Translations under genes and position numbers: made by a program
In this document: in pieces, positions 1-8,154 of the stretch
Numbering within the stretch: position 1 is the first letter of the stretch
Layout of the letters: each line of letters starts with the position of its first letter
Notes under the pieces: model-generated
Databases searched by the model: none
What the model saw: only the letters and a program-made list of their open reading frames with translations
Told to the model about the DNA's origin: nothing
Source: JADJTT01 sp049306275
GTDB lineage: Bacteria; Bacteroidota; Bacteroidia; Chitinophagales; Saprospiraceae
Assembly (NCBI GenBank): GCA_049306275.1
Contig: JBAQQB010000165.1
Location: 103,555-167,554 of the forward strand
Direction of reading: 5' to 3'
Length of the DNA: 64,000 nucleotides

Positions 1-689
1 TCGGGTACGTTAAAGGTACCGCCTGTCAGGGGAGTGTTCAAGCGGTAGACCAGCGAGTCGCCGTCGGGGTCGATGGCGGAGTGGTCGTAGACCAGTGGTT
101 GGTTGACGCAGAGGTAGATGGGTGCGACGGCCCCGAAGTCGGGCGTCGAGTTGCATTGCTGCATGGCAGGTCCGGACAGGGTGACGCAGTAGGTCGCACC
201 GGTGAAGAAGGGGTCGATGATGTTCTGCACGGTGAGGTTGCGGCAGCAGCGCTGGTAGAGGATCTCATATCCCGCGGGGTCGTAGGGGATGGTGACGATC
301 TTCTTGTATTGGGTGGCATGCACACAGACAGCGGGGGGCACAAACAGGCAGGTATCGGTGATGAAATTGTTCAGGGTATCGTTGATACCCGAAAAAAACA
401 TATTCACCTGCTGTTGCAGGGTGTTGTTGGACTTCCTGTATATACCCACCTTCGCCGGGTTGTCGAACCAGGCTGCGGGGTCGCCGTAAAAACAGTCGCG
501 GTAGACATTGAGGGTGATCTCATATTTGTTGTTACCCAGGCATTTGTAGGTAATATCCCCTCCCACGATATGGGATGCCTTCACCGTTGAGGGCATAAGG
601 AGTGCCAGGGTGAAAGAAAGAAAGACCAGACCCTTTCGGAAAAGGCTATTGAGAGCCGGTGTTGGGGCTTGAGTTGGCGTTGGTTTCAT
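1..689 (-). CDS. SHIVGG-type secreted adhesin/gliding-associated protein, N-terminal part
   Basis: This is the first 229 codons of a gene that runs off the left edge of the window. I start it at the ATG at 687-689, which is followed by a hydrophobic signal segment ending in VKAS and then HIVGGDITYKCLGNN. In Bacteroidota that start is typical of large cell-surface proteins with PKD-like domains and a C-terminal gliding-motility-associated/T9SS sorting domain; that C-terminus lies outside the window and cannot be checked. The visible part is rich in cysteine (YRDCF, CLFVPP, YQRCCRN, QQCNS) and contains a DPDGDSLVY segment of the kind seen in PKD/cadherin-like modules. It lies 60 bp downstream of the TPR-OmpA gene in the same direction as the PorP-like gene, so it may be the exported cargo of that group. 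Family assignment is by N-terminal resemblance only. Confidence 0.75.
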   Translation of the reverse strand, partial: MKPTPTQAPTPALNSLFRKGLVFLSFTLALLMPSTVKASHIVGGDITYKCLGNNKYEITLNVYRDCFYGDPAAWFDNPAKVGIYRKSNNTLQQQVNMFFSGINDTLNNFITDTCLFVPPAVCVHATQYKKIVTIPYDPAGYEILYQRCCRNLTVQNIIDPFFTGATYCVTLSGPAMQQCNSTPDFGAVAPIYLCVNQPLVYDHSAIDPDGDSLVYRLNTPLTGGTFNVP

Positions 690-749
690 TGCTTTTCTTT
701 TCAGCAGTTTTGATGATATGTTCGATTTCGCCATTTGCGAAAAGGGATT

Positions 750-3452
750 TTACCGTTCTCCTCCCAAAGTGACGCCGATGATCTCCACGCGCCGCTGACG
801 AGATGCCAGCGGGCTGTAGATGGATTCGCGTTCGCTTTCGAGTTGTTTGCGCACTTCTTCGGGCACTTCCTGGTCCCCTTTTGACACTTCTTTGATCACT
901 AGTTGGCCCGACTTGATATAGGGCGCCAGGGCGCCATCGTCGTACTTGGTGAAGTGATTGCGGAGCGAAACAATACGACGGCTGCCCAGCGCCAGGTTGT
1001 AGCGGCGGCCGGCGCGGGGGCTGGCAAAGCCGGTGATGGTCACTTCCACTGTCGCGCCTTTCTTCAGGTAATTGAGGAGCTCATCTGAAAATAGCTGGAG
1101 CGAGGCATAGCCTTCCCGCACTTCCCTTTCAAAGAAGGCTTCGATGAGCTGTTCAGCCAGGAAGCGGTCGTTACCCTCCAGCACCTTGGTGTACTCGTCG
1201 ATGAAGACGTTCTTGCGGCCGTAGTATGCCGGGTAAGTATCGTTGTAGGTTTTTCTGGTCGTGGTGGAAGTGACGTCCGGATCGGGTTCGTCGTTGTCAA
1301 AGTAGAGGTAGAGCGGCACGAAGTCGGTAATCTCTTTCTTCAGCAAGTATACCTTCTGCACGATGTTGGTGAAATTAGGCGCTCCTTGCCTGCTCGGGAT
1401 GACCTGTACGGTGTCGGGGTGGTACCCCGGTTTCCCGACGATGAGGGTGTACTCCTTCCTGCGGTCGATCGGGAACTCAAACTTGTTGTTTTCATTGTTG
1501 GTCTTGATGGCGATCTGGCGTTGCGGATCAAACAGCTGGACCGTCACACCTTTGAGGGGTTCTTCCGATTTTTTGTCGTATACCAGGGTTGTCAGGTCGA
1601 GTTCGTAGCGCTTGAGGTAGACTTCCTGCACAACGGTGAACTCGGGTTTGGTGGGGTCGAAAACGATATCTACGGTCTGCGGCTCGTAACCCGGCCTGCT
1701 GACCAGGATCTGGTATTTCTTGGTCCTGTCGATCGGGAAGAAGAACTCATGGCTGTTTTCATTGGTGAGCGCGGCGACCGGCACGCCGTTTTCGAGTAGT
1801 TGTACCGTTGCACCGGGCAGGGGGGCCTTGGTGTCTTCGTCGAAAACCAGCGTTTGCAGGTCTGCGCCGGTAGGCGTCAGGAATACGTCGTGGTTCATCG
1901 AGCCTTGCGGGTCAGTAATATTGCGCAGGTCGAGGGTATCGGTATGGGTGATGAACCCGTTTTTGGAAGAGACCAGTACATATTGTTTGCCTGTTTCAGG
2001 GAAAAAAGAGAAGCTGTTTCCCTCCGGATTTATCCCTGAATCAACCAGACGTGGTTGGCCGCCAACTAACTCATACAACTGGAGGTTGACCGCATTGAGC
2101 GGGTTGTTGTTCTTTTTGTTGTAGGTGAAAATATTGAGTTGGAAGGCTGCTTTTTTGAAATGGAAAATATCATAGCAGCAAAACTCTTTGGTATCCTGGT
2201 AGAAAATGGAGCCATTGCGGTTGGAGGAGATATATCCATTGGCGCCTCTTTCGCTTAGCCAGTAGTATACTTCGTTGAAACTGGTGTTGATGGGCGGCGC
2301 CAGGTGTTCGGGAGCGGTCCAGACGCCGTCGGAGCGGCTGGTCTTGTAGATGTCATAACCACCCAGGCTCTTCCATCCGTCGGTGCCGAAGTAGAGCGTT
2401 TGCGTCTGGCGGTGGTAAAACGGGGTAACTTCCGAGCCGTGGGTATTGACTGCGCTGAGATTGACGGGGGCGCCGAAGGTTCCGTTGCCGAGGATATCTG
2501 CATACCAAATGTCGGTATCCCCTTTTCCGCCGGGGCGGTTGGAGACGAAAAAGAGCACTTCTTTACCTGTTTTCCCGTCGGTCCCCACGTTTGGCTGCGA
2601 GGCCGTATACCCCGCCATGTTGACGGGCTCTGGGAGCATAACCGGCGCGCCCAGGCTGTCGTTTTCGAAATAATCGCGCACATAGAGCGTGCACTGGATG
2701 TCCGACACTCCGACGTAGCGGCAGAGGCTGTAGTAGACTTTTGTGCCGGTGGTATTGAACGCCAGGTAGGCCGTGTGGAGACTGTCGTCGTTGATGCCCT
2801 GGAACAGGAGGGCGGCCTGCTCGTTTTCGCCTGTGAGGATCTTCATATAGGGCCGGGGCGGGTCATAACTGTCGTCTTCCCTGACAAACCGGAAGGAGGT
2901 GAAAAACAGTTTCTCTCCGAAGTCCTGCGCGCCAAACTCCGAATAGGGCGAGTTGAGGAGTATCCCCATGCTGTCGAGGTTGGTCACCTGGAAAGCGGGC
3001 TTCGTGTTGTCGACTACGTCCTGCGCCCAGGAGCATTCTTCCGCCTTGGCGACGGCGCGCTGTGCCAGGGAGTCGTTGACGCCTGCGATCTGGGCTGCGA
3101 ACTCATAGAAAAGCTCTTCGGCATCTGTATAATGGCCGAGTTGCTTTTTGACCTGGGCGAGTTTATATTTCGCATCGATATTTGCCAGGCTGTCGGAGCG
3201 CTCGATGGCCTGTTGGTAGGCGCTGTCGGCGAGGTGGAAAGCGGTGAGGGCCGCCGCCGATTCGCCGAGTTTATACCAGACGAGGGGCTGGTCTTCGTCT
3301 ACTTCGAGGGCGTAGCCGTAGTAGGTCAGCGCCGAGTAGTAGTTCTTCTGCGCATAGGCATTTTCTGCCGCTTTCAGATAAGCTTTGAGGGTTTGGCCGT
3401 GCAGTCCCTGAAAGAGCAGTCCGAGAAGAAGGGTGAAGTATAATCGTTTCAT
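750..3452 (-). CDS. TPR-PD40-OmpA family outer membrane protein (PorE/SprE-neighbourhood type)
   Basis: A 900-residue secreted protein with a signal peptide (about residues 1-19, ending LHGQ). Next come TPR-like helices (about 20-140, with AENAYAQKNYYSALTYYG), then a WD40/PD40-like beta-propeller region (about 150-440, with blades such as LFFVSNRPGGKGDTDIWYAD). Two carboxypeptidase-regulatory-like beta modules follow (about 540-690, repeated KAPLPGATVQL and EEPLKGVTVQL). The C-terminal 200 residues form an OmpA-like peptidoglycan-binding domain (LYFDNDEPDPD, then RRYNLALGSRRIVSLRNHF and ASRQRRVEIIGV). This order matches the PorE-type proteins that tether T9SS or gliding components to the cell wall. 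It lies 24 bp downstream of a PorP/SprF gene and upstream of a SHIVGG adhesin, the usual setting for exported-adhesin partner proteins. A direct T9SS role is inferred from context. Confidence 0.85.
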   Translation of the reverse strand: MKRLYFTLLLGLLFQGLHGQTLKAYLKAAENAYAQKNYYSALTYYGYALEVDEDQPLVWYKLGESAAALTAFHLADSAYQQAIERSDSLANIDAKYKLAQVKKQLGHYTDAEELFYEFAAQIAGVNDSLAQRAVAKAEECSWAQDVVDNTKPAFQVTNLDSMGILLNSPYSEFGAQDFGEKLFFTSFRFVREDDSYDPPRPYMKILTGENEQAALLFQGINDDSLHTAYLAFNTTGTKVYYSLCRYVGVSDIQCTLYVRDYFENDSLGAPVMLPEPVNMAGYTASQPNVGTDGKTGKEVLFFVSNRPGGKGDTDIWYADILGNGTFGAPVNLSAVNTHGSEVTPFYHRQTQTLYFGTDGWKSLGGYDIYKTSRSDGVWTAPEHLAPPINTSFNEVYYWLSERGANGYISSNRNGSIFYQDTKEFCCYDIFHFKKAAFQLNIFTYNKKNNNPLNAVNLQLYELVGGQPRLVDSGINPEGNSFSFFPETGKQYVLVSSKNGFITHTDTLDLRNITDPQGSMNHDVFLTPTGADLQTLVFDEDTKAPLPGATVQLLENGVPVAALTNENSHEFFFPIDRTKKYQILVSRPGYEPQTVDIVFDPTKPEFTVVQEVYLKRYELDLTTLVYDKKSEEPLKGVTVQLFDPQRQIAIKTNNENNKFEFPIDRRKEYTLIVGKPGYHPDTVQVIPSRQGAPNFTNIVQKVYLLKKEITDFVPLYLYFDNDEPDPDVTSTTTRKTYNDTYPAYYGRKNVFIDEYTKVLEGNDRFLAEQLIEAFFEREVREGYASLQLFSDELLNYLKKGATVEVTITGFASPRAGRRYNLALGSRRIVSLRNHFTKYDDGALAPYIKSGQLVIKEVSKGDQEVPEEVRKQLESERESIYSPLASRQRRVEIIGVTLGGER

Positions 3453-3476
3453 AGGTATAGCTGAGGAGGTTGAAAG

Positions 3477-4502
3477 TTAGAACAAGCGGCAGATCTTGAA
3501 TTGGTCCAGGTTTTTCACATGGGTGATCAGGTAGCGGAGGGCGAGTTCCGGCCCTCCGTTGCGATTGGTAGCGGCCTGGAAGCGGGAGATGTTAATGTCG
3601 TAGGTAAAGCCTGCCAGGAAGCCTGCGTACTGGAATTCGATGCCAGGGATGATTGCGTCGCCCAGGGAGTTGAAGCGGTAGGCGCCGCCGAGCATGATCG
3701 CCATTTCGCGGGCTCTTCGGGTGCTCAGGTGGAAGCGGAAGCCGCCGCCTGCCAGCGCTTCGGTATAGGAGCCTTGAAACTGGGCTGATCCGGCCAGGGC
3801 CAGGTCGAGTTTGCCCGCCAGTTGGATGGTGGGGATCATGTAGACGTTGAAACGCATGGGGAGGCGGGAGGGGTCGTCGTCCCTGAAGCTCTGGTTGGGC
3901 TGGTTGAGGTGGAAGGCGCCTGCGCCGACATCCACCCGTGTGCGCTTGTTGTGCTGCTTGCCGTGGAAGTTGAGGCCTGCTCCGAAGGAGGAGAAGTAGG
4001 TTCGCATATCCGGGAAAGACTCCAGGGTTGCCGCATCGGGGTCAAAAGCGCCTTCGACATATTGGTTGCCGAAGGTAAGCTTGTCGAGGTTGAAGGCGCG
4101 CTGGCTGGCCGATGCCATGACCCCGACACTGATCACATTCTCCCGGTCGAAGGCATAGGCATAGGAGCCGCTCAGACCGATCTGCGCGATGCTGAGATTG
4201 GCGTCGCCGGCGCCGTCGTAGTAAATCATGAGCCCTCCCCCCAAGAGCTGGTTGTCCTTTTTGCGGAGGTAGAACTTTTTGTCGGCCGAGGCAAACACCG
4301 TGGTGTATTGTTCCTCCAAGGCCGTACGCCACTGGCTCCGGTAGTTGAGGGTGAAGGAAATATCTCCCGGATTGATCCCCGTGAGGGCGGGGTTGATGTG
4401 CTGGGGCGCATGGTAGTACTGGGAGAAGTGGATGTCCTGGGCAAGGAGAGGCCCTGTGCAAAACAGCACAAGGCCCATGCAGAGTTGCATGAGCTTATTC
4501 AT
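3477..4502 (-). CDS. PorP/SprF family type IX secretion system membrane protein
   Basis: About 341 residues. The open frame extends upstream to 4586, but I chose the ATG at 4500-4502 because it begins MNKLMQLCMGLVLF, a clean signal peptide ending LLAQ, followed at once by the family hallmark DIHFSQYYHAPQHINPALTG. The rest is beta-strand rich with alternating aromatic residues, as expected of an outer membrane barrel, including FTLNYRSQWR and the late GFTYDINISRF. PorP/SprF proteins bind the secreted adhesins and help anchor or export them through the T9SS; organisms usually carry many paralogues, each beside its own cargo. Here the downstream genes on the same strand are a TPR-OmpA protein and a SHIVGG adhesin. 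Confidence 0.9.
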   Translation of the reverse strand: MNKLMQLCMGLVLFCTGPLLAQDIHFSQYYHAPQHINPALTGINPGDISFTLNYRSQWRTALEEQYTTVFASADKKFYLRKKDNQLLGGGLMIYYDGAGDANLSIAQIGLSGSYAYAFDRENVISVGVMASASQRAFNLDKLTFGNQYVEGAFDPDAATLESFPDMRTYFSSFGAGLNFHGKQHNKRTRVDVGAGAFHLNQPNQSFRDDDPSRLPMRFNVYMIPTIQLAGKLDLALAGSAQFQGSYTEALAGGGFRFHLSTRRAREMAIMLGGAYRFNSLGDAIIPGIEFQYAGFLAGFTYDINISRFQAATNRNGGPELALRYLITHVKNLDQFKICRLF

Positions 4503-4891
4503 AGAAATGCGTTTCAGGATAGGTTCGTATTGGGTTAAATTCATCAATCGGCTTCGGGAAAGGCAATTGGTAATAGTTTTCTCCATATAGTTGGGCCAAT
4601 TTATGAAAAAATTGTGTTAAAGTAAAGTGCCGGCGGGTTCCTCAAGCCTTCGTATGAAGGAGATGGATTGCCGATTCTTGCATACGCCCGGCCGGGAAAA
4701 CTGCTGCTTGAATCGGAATGGGATTTGTCGAACTAAAAGACGGGAGCATTGGCGTCCGGTCACGCCGGAGCAGAGCGCCGGGGGGGTATTTCGGGACAAT
4801 AACGCTCAAACTACGCGCAAATTAAGGGGAAATGAGATACTGCGCCTTGAAGAAATTGCAAGGCGGAAGACAAAACGGCAAGATTTGGGGC
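4503..4891. other. Intergenic region upstream of the PorP-like gene
   Basis: No convincing gene lies in this stretch between the PorP-like start and the stop of the small sorting-domain protein. Short open frames on both strands have no recognisable domain, signal peptide or codon pattern. A T-rich/A-rich segment around 4590-4620 could hold the promoter of the minus-strand PorP group, but I see no clear match to the Bacteroidota TTTG/TAnnTTTG consensus. Confidence 0.5.
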
Positions 4892-5218
4892 TTATCGCTT
4901 TTGGAGGCGCTGGGTGTGGATGATCTTGTTTTGCGGATTCAGGAACTGAACCAGATACATGCCGTCGGGAAGGCCGGAAATATCGTAGCGCTGGCCTTTA
5001 GAAGCGGTGAAGGCCAGCACCTGCCGCCCGCCAAAATTGTAGATGACCATTTGCTGCACTGCTTCTTCATTCGACAGGCTGATGAAGTCGGACGCCGGAT
5101 TCGGGTAGACCGTTGGGCTAATGTCAAACTTCGCCGCGACAGGCCGGGAGGCTTCGGCGAGCGGAGAGAGAAGAGGGATTGCCAGCGACAGGAGAGTAAG
5201 CAGTAGAAGTTTTTTCAT
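4892..5218 (-). CDS. Minimal T9SS type A sorting-domain protein
   Basis: A 108-residue protein made of a signal peptide (MKKLLLLTLLSLAIPLLSP, cleaved near AEAS), a short linker, and a complete type A T9SS C-terminal sorting domain. The domain is recognisable from VYPNPASDFISL, QMVIYNFGGRQVL, YDISGLPDGMYLVQF and the basic end QRLQKR. Such domains normally sit at the end of large exported enzymes and are removed on the cell surface; here nothing else is attached. It lies 56 bp downstream of thrS on the same strand. It could be a small surface protein, a remnant of a larger gene, or a decoy/regulatory substrate of the secretion machine. The sorting-domain call is firm; the role is unknown. Confidence 0.85.
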   Translation of the reverse strand: MKKLLLLTLLSLAIPLLSPLAEASRPVAAKFDISPTVYPNPASDFISLSNEEAVQQMVIYNFGGRQVLAFTASKGQRYDISGLPDGMYLVQFLNPQNKIIHTQRLQKR

Positions 5219-5274
5219 CCAGACGGTTTACAGTTCTCAGAATGAAGGTGTAATATACAATTTTTTTTAAAAGC

Positions 5275-7203
5275 TTACTCCCCTGCCTCTTCTTTTCGGA
5301 TAAATTCAGCAAATTCTGCGATAGTCATGGCGCCGAGGTCTCCTTCGCCGTGGCGACGGATGGAGAGCGTGCCTGCTTCCGCTTCTTTTTCACCGACGAT
5401 GGCCATGAAGGGTATTTTTTTGACCTCCGCGTCGCGGATTTTCCGGTTTACCTTCTCGCTGCGTTCGTCGAGGATACCCCTGACGTCGAAGGCCGAGAGT
5501 TTGGCCAGCACTTCACGGGCGAAATCGTTGTATTTGTCGCTGATAGGCAGGATAGCCACCTGCTCGGGCGTCAGCCAAAGGGGGAATTTGCCGCCGGAGT
5601 GCTCGATCAGCACGCCGATGAAGCGCTCCATCGAGCCGAAGGGTGCGCGGTGGATCATAACCGGGCGGTGGGGCTGGTTGTCAGGGCCGATGTACTCCAA
5701 CTGGAAGCGCTCGGGCAGGTTGTAGTCGACCTGTATGGTACCCAGCTGCCAGGAACGCTTGAGGGCATCCTTGACCATGAAGTCGAGCTTAGGACCATAG
5801 AAAGCTGCTTCTCCGAGAGCAGTGGTGGTCTTCATGCCGGCTTCCTGCGTTGCTTCGATGATAGCGCGCTCCGCCTTCTCCCAGTTCTCGTTGGAACCGA
5901 TGTATTTATCGGGGTTGTTGGGATCGCGCAGCGATATCTGCGCGGTGTATTCGGTGAAGCCCAGTTTGCGCAGCACGTGCATGGTCAGGTCGACCACGCC
6001 GAGGAACTCGTCCTTGACCTGGTCGGCCGTGCAGAAGATGTGGGCGTCGTCCTGGGTAAAGCCGCGCACGCGGGTCAGGCCATGCAGCTCCCCGCTCTGC
6101 TCATAGCGGTACACGGTGCCGAACTCCGCCACGCGGAAGGGCAGTTCTTTGTAGGAGCGGGGCCGGTTGCCGAAAATCTCGCAGTGGTGAGGGCAGTTCA
6201 TCGGCTTGAGCAGGAAGATCTCTCCTTCCTTCGGCGTGTTGATGGGCTGGAAGCTGTCTTCGCCGTATTTGGCGAAGTGGCCGGAGGTGACGTAGAGGTC
6301 CTTCTTCCCGATATGCGGCGTGATGACCGGCTGGTAGCCGCGCTTGACCTGCTCTTTCTTGAGGAAATCTTCCAGGCGGGTGCGAAGGGCGGTGCCTTTG
6401 GGCAGCCAGATGGGAAGGCCAGCGCCCACTTTTTCCGAGAACATGAACAACTCCAGCTCTGCGCCGAGCTTTCGGTGGTCGCGTTTTTTTGCTTCCTCCA
6501 ACAGTTCGAGATACTCGTCGAGTTCCTTCTGCTTGGGGAAGGTCACGCCGTAGATGCGGGTGAGTTGCTTGCGCTTCTCGTCGCCTCTCCAGTAGGCGCC
6601 GGCCACGTTCATCAACTTGGCGGCCTTGATGCGCCCGGTGTCGGGGATGTGCGGGCCCTTGCAGAGATCCGTGAAGTTGCCTTGTTCGTAGAAAGTGATC
6701 TGCCCATCCTGCAGCTCGTCGATGAGTTCGAGCTTGTATTCGTCGCCTTTTTCGGTGAAATACTTGATGGCGTCGGCTTTCGACACTTCGCGGCGGACGT
6801 AGTTATTCTTCTGCCGGGCCAGTTCCAGCATCTTGTCTTCGATTTTTTTGAAATCGTCGGCGGAGATCTGCTGGTCGCCGGGGTCGACATCGTAGTAAAA
6901 ACCTGTTTCGACGGGCGGGCCTATGCCGAATTTGATGCCGGGGTAGAGGGCTTCCAGGGCTTCCGCCATCAGGTGGGCGGAAGAGTGCCAGAAGGTGGAT
7001 TTACCCTCCGGATTATCCCAGGTGAGCAATTGCAGAAGTGCATCGGAGTGGATAGGGCGGGAAGCGTCCCATACTTCTCCGTTCACTTTGGCGGAGAGCA
7101 CGTTGCGTGCGAGTCCTTCGCTGATGGATTGGGCGATTTCCATGGCGGTGATCCCTTTGGGATACTCGCGCACGCTGCCGTCGGGTAGGGTAATATGAAT
7201 CAT
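5275..7203 (-). CDS. thrS: Threonine--tRNA ligase
   Basis: Charges tRNA-Thr with threonine in the cytoplasm. The order is the normal one: TGS domain (starting MIHITLPDGSVREYPKG), editing domain with the HSSAHLMAEAL zinc-site motif, class II catalytic core with MNCPHHCEIF (zinc-binding cysteine), the motif 2 region YRYEQSGELHGLTRVRGFTQDDAH, motif 3 (HRAPFGSMERFIGVLIEH), and a C-terminal anticodon-binding domain. The frame is open to 7314, but the upstream residues resemble non-coding sequence. The ATG at 7201-7203 gives the standard family start; the ATG at 7216-7218 (MQLAN) is an alternative. Length (643 residues) is normal and all visible catalytic motifs are intact. The gene is divergent from the gasdermin-like/caspase pair. 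Confidence 0.98.
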   Translation of the reverse strand: MIHITLPDGSVREYPKGITAMEIAQSISEGLARNVLSAKVNGEVWDASRPIHSDALLQLLTWDNPEGKSTFWHSSAHLMAEALEALYPGIKFGIGPPVETGFYYDVDPGDQQISADDFKKIEDKMLELARQKNNYVRREVSKADAIKYFTEKGDEYKLELIDELQDGQITFYEQGNFTDLCKGPHIPDTGRIKAAKLMNVAGAYWRGDEKRKQLTRIYGVTFPKQKELDEYLELLEEAKKRDHRKLGAELELFMFSEKVGAGLPIWLPKGTALRTRLEDFLKKEQVKRGYQPVITPHIGKKDLYVTSGHFAKYGEDSFQPINTPKEGEIFLLKPMNCPHHCEIFGNRPRSYKELPFRVAEFGTVYRYEQSGELHGLTRVRGFTQDDAHIFCTADQVKDEFLGVVDLTMHVLRKLGFTEYTAQISLRDPNNPDKYIGSNENWEKAERAIIEATQEAGMKTTTALGEAAFYGPKLDFMVKDALKRSWQLGTIQVDYNLPERFQLEYIGPDNQPHRPVMIHRAPFGSMERFIGVLIEHSGGKFPLWLTPEQVAILPISDKYNDFAREVLAKLSAFDVRGILDERSEKVNRKIRDAEVKKIPFMAIVGEKEAEAGTLSIRRHGEGDLGAMTIAEFAEFIRKEEAGE

Positions 7204-7383
7204 GTTTGCCAATTGCATTTCGTTAATATCAAGCACCCAAGATGGGACTGCAAAAGTAAGGTTTTTTGAGATGAACCGAAAGTATCTGTTTCTGCTATCT
7301 TTTTTAGAGGTCATCAGGGATGTTCTGTCATTTTTCCTTACCTTATCGCTCGATTTCCTTCATAAACCAAAAAAGCTAACCCC

Positions 7384-8148
7384 ATGTCAATGGAACTCTA
7401 TCTGAAGCAGATCCAGGAGCAATTCCGCTACCGCCCGATCTGGCCTCCCGGCAAACCCCTCGAAGTCGGCGTAATCGGCAAAATTCCTCGCGGGATCTTC
7501 ACCAACTACACCACTATAGAAAAGGAACTGGGCGTGAAGCCCGAGATCCAGTCGACGTACAAAAAAGACGATGTGCTGGAGTTTGAAACCTCCGGCAGCG
7601 TGCAGACGACCTTCAAAGCCAAAGGTCAGGGCACCCCTCCCAACGCCCAATATCTGGGAGAGGCCGACGCAGGCGTTGTCATTGAGTTTAACTCGGGCGA
7701 TGCCGTGGTTTTCAAACTCAAAGGCTACCACACCCACCAGATCATGAACCTGGCGGAAATCCAGGAAGCAGTGGTGGCGAAGTACAAAGCAAAAAAATGG
7801 GATAAGGAATACGTCCTCATCACCGAAGTGATCGAGGCGGATGGCGCCACTATCCTGATCTCCAAAAACGCAGGCGCCAAAGTCGAGCTGGCAGCCAACG
7901 CCGACATCGGCGGCAAGGAACTGAACATCGCCGACGCCTCTCTCGGCTGGGACCTCAAGAGCGAGCGCAGCATGGCCACCAAGGTCATTGCCCAATCGTC
8001 GATCACCCCCTTGTACCTGGCCATGTCGGTGCGCAAATCCTGGTTCGGCCCGGCCGAGTTGGAAGTGAAGCGCAGCCTCAAGCCCGAAGGCGCCGACTGG
8101 GACGTCGGCGTGCTGCCTTTCGATCCGGATGAACTCGATAAAGAATAG
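7384..8148 (+). CDS. Gasdermin-like protein candidate, partner of a caspase-family protease
   Basis: A 254-residue protein with no signal peptide, no cysteine and no obvious membrane helix. I propose a bacterial gasdermin fold from the order of elements. There is an N-terminal segment with a beta strand (PLEVGVIGKI, about 25-34), a middle beta-rich part (VLEFETSGSVQTTFKAKG, 64-81, and AGVVIEFNSGDAVVFKLKG), a helix (122-137) and then the strand EYVLITEVIEAD (142-153), comparable to the YVVTEVL strand of gasdermins. A last strand (ITPLYLAMSV) precedes a short acidic tail. Bacterial gasdermins are about this length, carry a short C-terminal inhibitory tail and are encoded beside their activating protease, often caspase-like. 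Here a caspase gene starts 6 bp later. A basic pair at K229-R230 would be a plausible cut site for an Arg/Lys-specific metacaspase. The palmitoylated N-terminal cysteine of many bacterial gasdermins is missing. The fold is inference; without it this is a hypothetical protein. Confidence 0.55.
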   Translation: MSMELYLKQIQEQFRYRPIWPPGKPLEVGVIGKIPRGIFTNYTTIEKELGVKPEIQSTYKKDDVLEFETSGSVQTTFKAKGQGTPPNAQYLGEADAGVVIEFNSGDAVVFKLKGYHTHQIMNLAEIQEAVVAKYKAKKWDKEYVLITEVIEADGATILISKNAGAKVELAANADIGGKELNIADASLGWDLKSERSMATKVIAQSSITPLYLAMSVRKSWFGPAELEVKRSLKPEGADWDVGVLPFDPDELDKE

Positions 8149-8154
8149 CAAGCT

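Noticed and set aside
5350..7188. 612-codon open frame opposite thrS
   Set aside because: It is the antisense frame of a clear housekeeping gene, without domain or signal.
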